64,000 nucleotides of DNA. It comes from an uncultured Lachnospiraceae bacterium. Its GTDB lineage: Bacteria > Bacillota > Clostridia > Lachnospirales > Lachnospiraceae. Below, piece after piece: positions 9,063 to 18,277 of this stretch. The notes under the pieces were generated by a model that did not search any database, was not told where the DNA came from, and worked only from the letters and a program-made list of their open reading frames with translations. Each line of letters opens with the position of its first letter. Positions within the stretch are counted from its first letter, which is position 1. The position numbers were made by a program, and so were the translations under genes. The stretch is from the NCBI GenBank assembly GCA_949471785.1, contig CASWRE010000011.1, positions 1 to 64,000 on the forward strand, read 5' to 3'.

Positions 9063-10112
9063 TTATTCGTAAATTTTGGTAGCCTCGTCAAACAATGCCT
9101 TGATATTTCTCGGCGGTACGTCCGGCTGCAGGCCCTCATGGCTTGGGGACACAATCAAGCCCGTCGGGAAATAAGACCGGAGCTCCTTCACCTTATCCGC
9201 TACCATCTCCGGTGTACCGTTGGGCAGCAAATCCTGGGTATCCACACCGCCGCAGAAGGAAATCTGGCCGTCAAACTTCGCTTTCAGATTGTCGGGCTGC
9301 ATGCCGGCTGCCAGGGCCTGGATCGGATGAACGATATCCACGCCAGCCTCGATCAGCAGCGGAATAGCCTCCACGATGGAACCGCAGGAGTGATACATGA
9401 CCTTCACGCCATAACTGTGGGCAATCTCAATCAGCTTCTTCGCTCCGGGGATGACAAACTCGGAGATCAGCTCCGGGCTGATCATCAGGCCCCTCTGGCT
9501 TCCCATATCGTCACCGATCAGGATCGCATGTACCTTACCCTTGGTCGCTTCCAGGAAAATCTTCAGCGCTTTCTCATAAAAGGCCACGATATGATCATCC
9601 ACATAGTGCACCATCTCCGGCTCGGCAACCATGTTCATCAGACAGGTCTGCATACCGAAGGCCGCGCAGACGTCCTGGAAATGACAGGCCCAGAGCATAC
9701 CCATCACGGCCTTGTCGGCAGGCGCCTCGTCCACCAGTCTCTTGCACTCTTCGGGATCAATGTACAGCGCCGGATCAGGCCACGGGAAATTTACGGCTTT
9801 CACATCATCCACATCCTCACACTGAGCAAAGCAGCCGTCAGCAGTCAGGGTACGGTGCTCTGTATCCACGTTACTGCCGTTCATATACCAGTCAAAAGCC
9901 GCGAAAATCGCGGAACATGTCGGAGATTTATAGGGAATCTCCACCGCATAAAAATCGTCGCCGCAAACTCTCTTAAGCTCTTTGATATCTTTTACATGGT
10001 AAAAGTCACAAAGCGCCGGAACAGCCTCCGGTGTGGGATCGCCCAGCCAGCATGCCGGCCTGTCCACAGGTTTTCTCTCTGTTGTTGCCAAAAAACGCTC
10101 AATACTGTTCAT
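9063..10112 (-). CDS. Uroporphyrinogen decarboxylase (URO-D) family protein
   Basis: This 349-residue TIM-barrel protein belongs to the URO-D superfamily, which includes corrinoid methyltransferases such as MtaA. Visible family segments are GDDMGSQRGLMISPE, VMYHSCGSI with likely metal ligands His and Cys, FCGGVDTQ, and the C-terminal PSHEGLQPDVPPRNI. There is no haem pathway nearby. It sits 30 bp upstream of rhaM, so a role in sugar or methyl-group metabolism is more likely than haem synthesis. The substrate cannot be stated. Confidence 0.85.
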   Translation of the reverse strand: MNSIERFLATTERKPVDRPACWLGDPTPEAVPALCDFYHVKDIKELKRVCGDDFYAVEIPYKSPTCSAIFAAFDWYMNGSNVDTEHRTLTADGCFAQCEDVDDVKAVNFPWPDPALYIDPEECKRLVDEAPADKAVMGMLWACHFQDVCAAFGMQTCLMNMVAEPEMVHYVDDHIVAFYEKALKIFLEATKGKVHAILIGDDMGSQRGLMISPELISEFVIPGAKKLIEIAHSYGVKVMYHSCGSIVEAIPLLIEAGVDIVHPIQALAAGMQPDNLKAKFDGQISFCGGVDTQDLLPNGTPEMVADKVKELRSYFPTGLIVSPSHEGLQPDVPPRNIKALFDEATKIYE

Positions 10113-10167
10113 TTTTCATGAACTCCTTTCTTATAAATATACAGGTCATTACTCAACCCCTAAATAG

Positions 10168-10911
10168 TTACCCAAAATTTTCCATGATATACGCCACAAT
10201 CGGAGCCGGATCTTTCAGACTGTGGGGATGATGGTCACAATCCGGTTTTACGATCACCCGAATCGGGCCGCCATGTTCCTCATAATACGCCGCCAGAAGC
10301 TTTCCGTTCTCCTTATATGGCACCACGGTATCTGCTCCGCCGGCCACCAGCATAATCTTCACATGCCCGGCCAGAAGCCGATCCATCTTATTCAGAGGAT
10401 TGCCCTCAAATGCCAATGCATTTTCTTCGGAGATATGATACGCCTGTTTACACTCTTCCCATTCCTTATCATACCGCTCGGCATCGCCAAATCCCCCCGG
10501 CCAGCTTGTCACATTCAGCACCGGCGCGTCCAGATACAGCGTGGATACGGCCTCAGGCATACTCACGGTGAAATTTACCGCATAGAGAGCGCCCCTGCTA
10601 AAGCCAAACAGATCCGCCTTTGGGCTCAGCCCCTCCTTTTCCGTCATATAGCGGTAAAACTGCTCCATAATGGCCACTGCCTCCGGGCAGCCATACATAT
10701 CGCTGATGCCTATGTACGCGACATGCCATCCTTTTTCCAGCAGAGCACGATCCGCATAGTCAAACGCGCCGAAAAACTCCGCCCGCCACACCCACGGCTT
10801 CCCGGGGTGAGGTGTCTTCGGTGAAACCAATACACATTCATGGCCGTCCAGTTTAAAATCCCTGCGGGTATAGCCTTCCCATGTACCCACGCAAACATCT
10901 GTCTCTACCAT
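10168..10911 (-). CDS. Alpha/beta hydrolase, probable carbohydrate esterase
   Basis: This protein of about 247 residues has the serine hydrolase fold. The nucleophile elbow is GFSRGAL, the acid is probably Asp in AGGADTVVPY and the base is His near DCDHHPHSL. There is no signal peptide, so it should act in the cytoplasm. The ATG at 10911 follows AGGAGGCAGGG; a start 18 codons earlier is possible but poorly supplied. It leads the operon that ends with rhaM and has a palindromic operator upstream. De-esterification of imported rhamnose-containing oligosaccharides is a reasonable guess, not shown. Confidence 0.8.
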   Translation of the reverse strand: MVETDVCVGTWEGYTRRDFKLDGHECVLVSPKTPHPGKPWVWRAEFFGAFDYADRALLEKGWHVAYIGISDMYGCPEAVAIMEQFYRYMTEKEGLSPKADLFGFSRGALYAVNFTVSMPEAVSTLYLDAPVLNVTSWPGGFGDAERYDKEWEECKQAYHISEENALAFEGNPLNKMDRLLAGHVKIMLVAGGADTVVPYKENGKLLAAYYEEHGGPIRVIVKPDCDHHPHSLKDPAPIVAYIMENFG

Positions 10912-10981
10912 ATCCCTGCCTCCTGTCATGCTAAAAGGGAAATCATTCCTATCATTTTTTCCCATCCTCTTTATATTTTTT

Positions 10982-11010
10982 ATTATAAACGATGGCGTGA
11001 TAAAAGGACA
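10982..11010 (-). promoter_or_regulatory. Promoter of the hydrolase-uroD-rhaM operon
   Basis: A perfect -10 TATAAT (minus strand, 10987-10982) is paired with a poor -35 (TGTCCT, 11010-11005) at 17 bp. The weak -35 fits an activator-dependent promoter. Confidence 0.5.
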
Positions 11011-11029
11011 GCCTGATTTTTATAATGAT

Positions 11030-11041
11030 TTAAACGTTTAA
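11030..11041. promoter_or_regulatory. LacI-type operator palindrome TTAAACGTTTAA
   Basis: This is a perfect 12-bp palindrome with the central CG typical of LacI/GalR operators, centred 51 bp upstream of the operon's -10 box. A matching site precedes the second rhamnulokinase (61554-61563) at almost the same distance. Confidence 0.6.
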
Positions 11042-11050
11042 TCCCACTAT

Positions 11051-11087
11051 GAAAAATCGGGCGGAGGTCTGTCCCGCCGCCCGTTTT
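11051..11087 (-). terminator. Second of two tandem terminators after the LTA-synthase-like gene
   Basis: CGGGCGG (11058-11064) pairs with CCGCCCG (11077-11083). On the minus strand five U residues follow after one A. Confidence 0.65.
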
Positions 11088-11094
11088 CCCATAT

Positions 11095-11137
11095 AAAAAC
11101 CAGCTGGATCATTTTCCTGTAAAAAAGATCCCACTGG
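11095..11137 (-). terminator. First terminator after the LTA-synthase-like gene
   Basis: Arms at 11100-11110 and 11127-11137 match in 9 of 11 positions, and five U residues follow on the minus strand. It lies about 35 bp past the stop codon. Confidence 0.65.
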
Positions 11138-11172
11138 CTTTTACGTTCTATATCCCCGACAATCGTCAAATC

Positions 11173-13041
11173 CTAATCAAAAAAATCTTCCACTCGATTC
11201 TTGTCGTCAAATACATTGTTGTATTGCAATAAACGATACTCCTGCAGCAGTTCATCATAGGGAGAGCCTTCCGACGAATCTTCCTCGTCACTGTAAAATG
11301 TACCGTCCTTCCCGTAAAATCCATTCACGGTGAGCACAGGTACTTCTTTCCGAAGCTGATTCAAATACCTGTAAAACGGTGTTTCCTCAAGATGGCAAAC
11401 CTCAAACATATAAGCGGCCAGATAATTCAGGCTGATCTTTTCATTTTCGCGCTCTTCGATATCATAATTCGACCAGATCAGAAAAGGAACCTGATATCGC
11501 TCCATGTTCTCTTCCTCCGAGAGCTCCTTGATCGGTTTGCCGATTACTTTTTCATAAAATTCCTCATCCAATCTGGGCATATGATCGCCAAAAAATACAA
11601 TCACCGTATCCTCATCTACCTGTTCAAAATAGTCCACAAGGGTTTTCAATGAAGCGTCCGATAAATGTGCCAGATTGATAAAGCGTTCTGCTTCCGCATT
11701 ATAATAATTCGGGTCCGTAATCTTTATATTTACATCAAAATTATCGTAATCTTCATCATAAGGGCCATGATTCTGCATAGTCACATTAAACATATAAAAG
11801 GGCGAATCATAGGACTGTTTATGCTTTTCATATTCGGAAATGATCCGCTTTACATCCGTATCGTCGGAAATCCACTTTCGTATACGGGTAATCTCCTTCT
11901 TGGAAAAATCCTTCTGTGAAAGATACTGGCTAAAACCTAACAGCGGATATACTTTATTTCTGCTGTAGCCTCCCGGTTTATAGGGATGCATGGCTATGGC
12001 CTCCTCATACCCCTGGCTCAAAAGAGTCGATGTAAGCCCCTCGATCGGTTTTCTGATCAGCATCTGATAAGGCACAACCTTGGGCAGGAAAAACATGGAA
12101 TCTCCTGTTAAAAATTCAAATTCACTGTTAACGGTTTTTCCTCCATACACAGAGACATATGCCTTGCCTTTTACGGTATTTTCCGTCAGGCTGTTAATAA
12201 AGGGCATCACTTCTTCACTGGTGGGCAGCTGTCCCAGAGATTGTATATCCGCAAAAGATTCATTCATTATCACAATCACATTGGGGTTTTTATACGCTTC
12301 CTTTTGTGAAACGTCTTCGCCAAGTTCATCCTTTATTTTATCTGCCAGCGCCTGGACAGCCTCGATAGAATAGCCTTCCGGCCGGTCTACCTTGGTCATC
12401 TGAGCCGTGCGGATAAAAGAAACCACCGCGCCGTTTTTTCTATAAGAACTCCTGGTATGAAAATGATGTATCTTTACATTCCAGCTGGCCAGTGTCGTAC
12501 TGAAAACAAATATGTACAGAAAAAGGACAAAGCAAACGCCGTAAATACCCAGAAGCGGAAGTCGAAATTCCTTTTCCAAATGCTGTTTTTCTTTTAAAAA
12601 GATTGCGGCCGCAATGACCAGCAGGGAAACAATCAGCTGTATAATCATCTGGGCAGTTAAGGTATAATCATACTCCCCTGCAACCCCGGCGGCAGCGCCG
12701 ATGGTGGACAAATCGGTGAAATACAGTGGTGAACCCCGAAATTTGTATACAAAATAGCAGGCATAGCTGAATATGAAAGACAGCGCCGTGATAGAAACAA
12801 TAGAAATTTTCATGGAATTTGTTATCATGAAAACGGTAATCATGAGGAAACCAATGACCAGAATATTCAAAACAGCGATTAAATGTCTCAGGACACTGAA
12901 ATCCCCGTTCACAAGCTCAATCATAAAGAAATTAATGAATGGTGTAAGTGCAAACAATGCAAACAACAATTTTGTCTGCATTGTAAAATTATGTATGGAC
13001 GAAAAAAAATCATCCTTCATTTTTCGTAAAAATTTAGGCAT
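11173..13041 (-). CDS. LTA synthase family protein (membrane phosphoglycerol/sulfatase-fold transferase)
   Basis: This 622-residue membrane enzyme has about five N-terminal transmembrane segments within residues 20-200 and an extracellular sulfatase-fold domain from about residue 245. The domain starts NVIVIMNESFAD (metal-binding Glu), has the likely nucleophile Thr in GGKTVNSEFEFLTG, the NHGPY motif and FFGDHMP. Relatives transfer glycerol phosphate from phosphatidylglycerol onto lipoteichoic acid or related polymers. It is monocistronic, with two terminators behind it. Polymerase, primase or a modifying transferase cannot be distinguished here. Confidence 0.88.
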   Translation of the reverse strand: MPKFLRKMKDDFFSSIHNFTMQTKLLFALFALTPFINFFMIELVNGDFSVLRHLIAVLNILVIGFLMITVFMITNSMKISIVSITALSFIFSYACYFVYKFRGSPLYFTDLSTIGAAAGVAGEYDYTLTAQMIIQLIVSLLVIAAAIFLKEKQHLEKEFRLPLLGIYGVCFVLFLYIFVFSTTLASWNVKIHHFHTRSSYRKNGAVVSFIRTAQMTKVDRPEGYSIEAVQALADKIKDELGEDVSQKEAYKNPNVIVIMNESFADIQSLGQLPTSEEVMPFINSLTENTVKGKAYVSVYGGKTVNSEFEFLTGDSMFFLPKVVPYQMLIRKPIEGLTSTLLSQGYEEAIAMHPYKPGGYSRNKVYPLLGFSQYLSQKDFSKKEITRIRKWISDDTDVKRIISEYEKHKQSYDSPFYMFNVTMQNHGPYDEDYDNFDVNIKITDPNYYNAEAERFINLAHLSDASLKTLVDYFEQVDEDTVIVFFGDHMPRLDEEFYEKVIGKPIKELSEEENMERYQVPFLIWSNYDIEERENEKISLNYLAAYMFEVCHLEETPFYRYLNQLRKEVPVLTVNGFYGKDGTFYSDEEDSSEGSPYDELLQEYRLLQYNNVFDDKNRVEDFFD

Positions 13042-13186
13042 ACAAATCCCTCCCGCTATATAATAAAGGTACTATTTTTCCCTTTTTTACGACATTTTAT
13101 CTTACTACAAGAAAAGTAAAAACACAAGAGGTTAATTAATGAAATTCCATCCTCTTGTTGACATTTTGCTTTTTCTGTGACACACT

Positions 13187-13216
13187 TGATTTGTATACTT
13201 TTTTCACGAATATGAT
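13187..13216 (+). promoter_or_regulatory. Promoter of the LacI-SBP fusion gene
   Basis: The -35 TTGATT (13187-13192), an 18-bp spacer and -10 TATGAT (13211-13216) are well placed for the ATG at 13278. The octamer CGAATATG occurs at 13208-13215, over the -10, and again at 13244-13251, and could be an autoregulatory site. Confidence 0.55.
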
Positions 13217-13277
13217 ACATACATATTTTCCTGTACACTTATGCGAATATGCATGATCAAACAAAGGAGTCTGTTCC

Positions 13278-15533
13278 ATGGCAACATTAAAGGATGTGGC
13301 AGCCCGGGCCGGCGTTTCTGTGGCCACGGTATCCTACTGTATCAACAACACCCACAATTTGAGCGCTGAAACCAGAGCCCGCATCAATCAGGCGATCAGT
13401 GAGCTGAACTATATCCCCAATTCCCAGGCCAGAAGCCTGAAAAGTCAGACTTCAAGGGAAATCTGCGCCATTTTCCCCGACCTGGAAAATCTATGCTACA
13501 ATGAATTTTTGAAAGGCATGATCATGCAGGCGGAAAATATGAATTATTCGCTGAATATCTCCTGCTCTTACAACGATATGAGAAAGGAGCAGACGCTGAT
13601 TGAAAATGCCATCAGCAAAAACAGCGCCGGTATCCTGTTGGTCACATGTCAGCCTCAGAATACCGAATTTTTCCGGAACACGCTGTTAAAACACAAACAG
13701 GAAACGGTTTTTCTTGACCGCATGCCCAGCAAGATCGACGCTATCTACTTCGGTTTTGACAATTACACCACCGTACAGTATCTGACCCAGCGGCTGATCA
13801 ACAGCAATTTTAAGGATATTGCCCTCCTGACCGGTCCGGACAATCTGTTTTCCGAATCCGAGTGTATCGCGGCTTTTCAGGATACCATGGACCAGGCCGG
13901 GCTGTACTATGGCGCCAGACGTCAGCTGACCACAGATACCACAAAGGAAGGGGCCTTTAAAGTCTCCCTGCAGACCTGGATCAACGATCCTCCTCAGGCG
14001 ATCATTACTTCCTCTCAGGCTCTCTGCCAGGGGGTAATCGAAGCCTGTCATCTGGCAAACCTGCATATTCCCGAAGACATTTGCCTGATCACGCTGGATG
14101 TGGATAACTGGAATCTTTCCTCCTTTTATCCGAACATTATCCGCACGACCCGGCCCGCTTATGCCCTGGGTGTGCAGAGCTGTCAGGCCCTGATCAATGT
14201 AGTAGAGCAATCCGAAAAACCGGAAAATCGCTTTCATCTGCTTCGGGACACGATCACCAACTATCCCATCCGGCTGCCAATGCCCAGAAACCTGAACCTG
14301 GAAAATTCTGATCTATCCCTCGGCACGCTGAATATCGCCGCCGCCGACCTGCCCACCATCCGCGCTATCCAGGCAGTCAGCCAGGAATTTTACCATAAAT
14401 ATCATCTTCGATTAAATTTCGATCTCCTGGAGCTCAGAGATCTGTTCACCGTAATCGAAGAGGATTCCAAACGGGATCATCCACGATATGATATCTATCT
14501 CTATGATACTTCCTGGTTTTCCTACCTTTATGAAACCGGCTGTTTGAGAGATATTACGGATGAGATCTACGCCAACCCGGAAATGATGCGCTACTTTATC
14601 CCTAAAAACCTGGAAAACTGCTGCCGCAATAACCGTTACTATGGTTTCCCCATTATCGGCGGCACACAGTTTCTGCTCTACCGCAGAGACTTGTTTTCTG
14701 ACCGGGAACTGGGATTAAAATACAAGAAAGATCACAAGCTTTCCCTGCGTCCGCCTAAGACCTGGAAAGAATTCAATACCATCGCCCGATTCTTCACCAG
14801 AGAATTCAACCACGACTCTCCCACAGAATATGGTACGGCCATCGCCATGGGGCTGAACGAAGAGCTGGCTCTGGAATTTGAGCCTCGCCTGTGGAGCCAC
14901 GGCGGCAGTTTTTTTAACACCCATGGCCATTTGTGCCTGAATTCCCCGCAAAATGCCCGTGCCATGGCAAGCTTTAAAGAAAGTCTTCGCTATTCCAAGC
15001 CGGATATCTTTTCCACCCAGGAAGCTTTCCCGGAATTTTCCAAAGGTAATGTTGCCATGATCATCACCTTTACCGAATATGCCGCTCAGATCCAGAACAG
15101 CTTTCATTCCGAATACCTGCACAAAAGCGGTTACAGCAATATACCGGGACGCACGCCGGTAAATGTTGGCTGGCACCTGGGCGTTCCCAGGGTATGTCCC
15201 AGGATCAACGATGTTACCCAGCTTTTCCACTGGCTCCATAAACGCCATACTTCCTACTATATGTCCATCCTCTCCGGCGCCTCGGCCCTGGAATATCCTT
15301 ACAAAAATCACGAGCTTCGGAAGCTTTATCCCTGGATGGATCTTACTCTGGACTCCATGGATGCCTGCCGTTCCCGCATCTATCCCCAGAAAAAGCTGAA
15401 CGGCTATCTGCCCCCCCATGAATTTGAGGCCATTATTTGTGACGCGCTCCGCACTCTGCCCAACACTTCCCAGGATATTACCGACTGCCTGAATAACATA
15501 CAGCGTCAGGCGATTAAAGCTCTGTCTTCCTGA
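13278..15533 (+). CDS. LacI-family regulator fused to an extracellular-type solute-binding domain
   Basis: This 751-residue protein is twice the usual LacI length. Residues 1-25 are a classic LacI helix-turn-helix (LKDVAARAGVSVATVS) followed by the hinge helix region. Residues 60-335 form the periplasmic-binding-protein-I sensor. Residues 345-745 resemble a type 1 ABC solute-binding protein (RYDIYLYDTSW, YGFPIIGGTQFLLYRRDLF, PPKTWKEF, FSKGNVAMIITF). There is no signal peptide, so the second sensor must work in the cytoplasm. It likely reads two ligands, or a ligand and a sugar phosphate. AAAGGAG precedes the ATG. Target genes are unknown. Confidence 0.9.
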   Translation: MATLKDVAARAGVSVATVSYCINNTHNLSAETRARINQAISELNYIPNSQARSLKSQTSREICAIFPDLENLCYNEFLKGMIMQAENMNYSLNISCSYNDMRKEQTLIENAISKNSAGILLVTCQPQNTEFFRNTLLKHKQETVFLDRMPSKIDAIYFGFDNYTTVQYLTQRLINSNFKDIALLTGPDNLFSESECIAAFQDTMDQAGLYYGARRQLTTDTTKEGAFKVSLQTWINDPPQAIITSSQALCQGVIEACHLANLHIPEDICLITLDVDNWNLSSFYPNIIRTTRPAYALGVQSCQALINVVEQSEKPENRFHLLRDTITNYPIRLPMPRNLNLENSDLSLGTLNIAAADLPTIRAIQAVSQEFYHKYHLRLNFDLLELRDLFTVIEEDSKRDHPRYDIYLYDTSWFSYLYETGCLRDITDEIYANPEMMRYFIPKNLENCCRNNRYYGFPIIGGTQFLLYRRDLFSDRELGLKYKKDHKLSLRPPKTWKEFNTIARFFTREFNHDSPTEYGTAIAMGLNEELALEFEPRLWSHGGSFFNTHGHLCLNSPQNARAMASFKESLRYSKPDIFSTQEAFPEFSKGNVAMIITFTEYAAQIQNSFHSEYLHKSGYSNIPGRTPVNVGWHLGVPRVCPRINDVTQLFHWLHKRHTSYYMSILSGASALEYPYKNHELRKLYPWMDLTLDSMDACRSRIYPQKKLNGYLPPHEFEAIICDALRTLPNTSQDITDCLNNIQRQAIKALSS

Positions 15534-15546
15534 AAAACAACAGACA

Positions 15547-15580
15547 GAACCGGGTGGAAATCTGCTATTCTACCCGGTTC
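15547..15580. terminator. Terminator hairpin after the LacI-SBP fusion gene
   Basis: GAACCGGGT (15547-15555) pairs perfectly with ACCCGGTTC (15572-15580). The following T-tract is weak (ATCTCTTT), and it may serve the convergent HPr-like gene as well. Confidence 0.65.
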
Positions 15581-15632
15581 ATCTCTTTCCTCTATTCAAA
15601 ACGCTTTCCTATCTTCCGCAAAAGCCTGTCCA

Positions 15633-15866
15633 TCATCCGGCCAGCATATAAGGACGAATCTTCTCCATGACGTCCTGCATCTCATCCTCAAAAACCCACA
15701 ACTCCAGAGGACCGCTCAGATCCAGGCTGCACACGCCAAGAATGGACTTCGCATCCACGGTAATTCTGCCTTTACACAAATTAAAATCCCCGTCGCAGTT
15801 GGCCAGGATCGATACCAGTCCCTGCACGTCATCCATATTGTTCAGTTTGATCATAACCTTCTTCAA
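15633..15866 (-). CDS. HPr-like protein lacking the phosphorylated histidine
   Basis: This small protein (77 residues from the TTG at 15866) resembles the PTS phosphocarrier HPr in its C-terminal half (VDAKSILGVCSLDLSGPLEL compares with the HPr Ser46 region). The histidine site of HPr (GIHARPA) is absent; the matching stretch reads LNNMDDVQGL. It therefore cannot act as a normal PTS carrier and may be regulatory. I prefer TTG because GGGAGG lies five bases upstream. The frame stays open to 15953, and ATGs exist at 15953 and 15923 but without ribosome sites. Confidence 0.65.
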   Translation of the reverse strand: MKKVMIKLNNMDDVQGLVSILANCDGDFNLCKGRITVDAKSILGVCSLDLSGPLELWVFEDEMQDVMEKIRPYMLAG

Positions 15867-16096
15867 GCGCACCTCCCATCCGGCTGCAGTCAAAATCCTC
15901 CGCAACTCTTTTGTAGAAACCATGTTTTCAGTGTTCGAGAGCTCTCTGTGCATTTGAAATATTTGATAATCTTAGTATGCATCTTTACATAAGTTTTGTC
16001 AATATGCTTTTATGCTTTTCCTGTGCAAATCTCTTTTTCGTCATATTGTCATTTTTTCATCAAATTCAAAACAAATTTCTGTATGTTTCAGATAGG

Positions 16097-16822
16097 TCAG
16101 GCGTCAACCAATTGGTCTACCGTAACCAGGCGGAACCCCCTGGCCTTCAATTCGTCGATAATGCGAAAAGCCGCTTCCACCGAGGTATCATAGCAGTCAT
16201 GAAGCAGAATAATATCGCCGTCTTCCACCTCATCCATCACCCTGTCCGTGATCGCCTTGGTATTCTGTAAAGCCCAGTCTCGGGAATCGACGGACCAGCC
16301 CACTGGAATCTGACGTATATTTTTTTCCAGACTGTCATTCCACTCCCCGTAAGGCGGACGGACATACTCCACTTCCTGTCCGGTAAGAGACTCGATCTTG
16401 TCGGCAGTCAACGTCACCTGCTCGATGGCCTCATCCAGAGGAAGAAGGGGCAGATTGACATGATTCTGTGTATGGGTTCCCAACAGATGACCCTCCGCCG
16501 CCATTTCCCGGACAAGCTCCTCATTCCCGTCTATATTCACACCCAAAAGGAAAAAGGTAACGCAGACTCCTCTCTCCCGCAATCCCTCCAGCAGTGTATC
16601 CGTACACCCGGGAATCGGGCCGTCGTCAAAAGTAATGGCCACTGTTGGCTGCTGACTTTCTGTTTCTTCCTCCGCTCCTTCTGCTTTATTCTCCATTTCT
16701 TTCCCCATATGCAGATTGTCAAGCACAACCACGGCCAAAGATTCCCAACCTCTCAATGCCACAACCGCCACAAACATACATATCGCTGCACTCAATGTAA
16801 TGATAAGCCAATATCGCTTCAT
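16097..16822 (-). CDS. Polysaccharide deacetylase (NodB domain), membrane-anchored
   Basis: This 241-residue protein has an N-terminal membrane anchor (residues 4-24), an acidic linker and a carbohydrate esterase 4 domain. Motifs are TFDDGP (catalytic Asp and metal Asp), HTQNH (metal histidines), RPPYGEW and the closing ILLHD. It should remove acetyl groups from peptidoglycan or another amino-sugar polymer outside the cell. It lies 80 bp downstream of a licD-like gene on the same strand, at the edge of the wall-polymer cluster. Confidence 0.9.
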   Translation of the reverse strand: MKRYWLIITLSAAICMFVAVVALRGWESLAVVVLDNLHMGKEMENKAEGAEEETESQQPTVAITFDDGPIPGCTDTLLEGLRERGVCVTFFLLGVNIDGNEELVREMAAEGHLLGTHTQNHVNLPLLPLDEAIEQVTLTADKIESLTGQEVEYVRPPYGEWNDSLEKNIRQIPVGWSVDSRDWALQNTKAITDRVMDEVEDGDIILLHDCYDTSVEAAFRIIDELKARGFRLVTVDQLVDA

Positions 16823-16903
16823 ACCCTGCTTATCCGCATATTCTTTTCTTTATTCTATGACGGGTCTGGCATATTTAATCCTCTTTCGAATCTGAATTGT
16901 TCA

Positions 16904-18277
16904 TTAATTGATCTCATTGCGGCTTCTCATTTTGAGCTCCACCACCGGATGAGTGGCTTTCCTTTTTTGCGGAGGCGGCAGCTGCATATAGTCTTTCCCA
17001 TAGGAATATTCCAGATATTTCTCGGCTTCCACAGGCACAGGATAAGGCTTTCCACCCAAAAAAGCAATACGCACATCTGAGAGCCACTTCTCCGGAAAAG
17101 CGCCGTGGCGCAAATGCTCCCCGGTCCCGTCATATAAATATCCTGTATGTTTTCTGGAGAAGTGCGTAACCACTTTATGCTGTATCCTTTCCAGTTTTTT
17201 CATGGACGTCCTGTTTTTATACCAGGTCATAATCCGGCACAACCTCTTCATTTTTCCATAAAAATGCATATCCGTGCCTTCCCATTTATGGAATACCAGC
17301 GACCGGGCCAACAAGGTAAAAAACACATGGAGTTTCTGACCTGGCCTGTGCTTTGCCGTCCGGTCATGGACAAAAATATCGACAAATATCCCCTGATGCA
17401 TCCCCGAAAACTGCCGGGAAAATTCTGTTTTAAATACGGTTCCGTTCATACGAATCTTATCAAAAATACTGTGATAATCCGGATCTGTCTTGTTTGACTG
17501 ATAATAGAAATCCAGGCTGATCTCTTTTTGTACCACAGACAGAAATTTCTCATATTGATCTCTGAGCATCATCACGTCAATATCATCATCCCAGGGAATC
17601 AGATTACGGTGGCGAATCGCGCCGAGAAGAGTCCCTCCCCCCAGAAAATATGTGATGCCATGAGCCTTACATATGCGGTCAAACTCTTCCAGACAGGCCA
17701 GCTGACACTGCTGCAGTTCTCTCAGTTTTCCGTTGTACGTATTATCAAAATAGAAAAACGGCTCTGGATGCCGGACCGTTTTCCATACCATATAAGCGCC
17801 GTCAGCCAAAGGCAATGTTCCGCCGGAAAGACGAATATATTTCTGTGAAGAATCCGCGGAGGAAATCAGAGCGAAGAGGCGACAGAGAAGTTCCCCGGCA
17901 CAGATATAGTGATGCCCCGACAGAAACGACCGCTCATAATCCTCAAATTCAGAAAAACGCAGGCATTCATCCTCTTCAAGGCCAAACACGGCAGGAATAA
18001 CGATCTGGCTGGCATCCGTCGATACAAAAACTCTTCCCGCGTCTTCCTCAGCTGTAAGAACCCAGTAGCGCACATAGGCATCACGGTCGGCCAGGTCCGG
18101 CAGATCCTCCGCTACACTCACCGACCATCCCTTTTCTCTGGAAAGTATTCCGGCGCCCTCCCTGACCAGATTTCGCAGCCCCCCATGCCAAACAATCAAC
18201 TCCTGGCTCTGTTTGGGCGCTTCTGGTAATTTCTCATATTGCAACATTTCTATCCACAAATTTCCCAGTCGATCCAT
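16904..18277 (-). CDS. LicD family phosphotransferase
   Basis: This 457-residue protein has a LicD domain in its C-terminal half: GGGTLLGAIRHRNLIPWDDD followed by IDVMM, with the metal-binding aspartates of the nucleotidyltransferase fold. LicD proteins attach phosphocholine or related phospho-groups to teichoic acids and other glycans. The first 200 residues are not recognised. The ATG has a GGGAGA site. It is divergent from the CDP-glycerol transferase at 18470, which supports a role in decorating the wall polymer; the donor is unknown. Confidence 0.87.
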   Translation of the reverse strand: MDRLGNLWIEMLQYEKLPEAPKQSQELIVWHGGLRNLVREGAGILSREKGWSVSVAEDLPDLADRDAYVRYWVLTAEEDAGRVFVSTDASQIVIPAVFGLEEDECLRFSEFEDYERSFLSGHHYICAGELLCRLFALISSADSSQKYIRLSGGTLPLADGAYMVWKTVRHPEPFFYFDNTYNGKLRELQQCQLACLEEFDRICKAHGITYFLGGGTLLGAIRHRNLIPWDDDIDVMMLRDQYEKFLSVVQKEISLDFYYQSNKTDPDYHSIFDKIRMNGTVFKTEFSRQFSGMHQGIFVDIFVHDRTAKHRPGQKLHVFFTLLARSLVFHKWEGTDMHFYGKMKRLCRIMTWYKNRTSMKKLERIQHKVVTHFSRKHTGYLYDGTGEHLRHGAFPEKWLSDVRIAFLGGKPYPVPVEAEKYLEYSYGKDYMQLPPPQKRKATHPVVELKMRSRNEIN

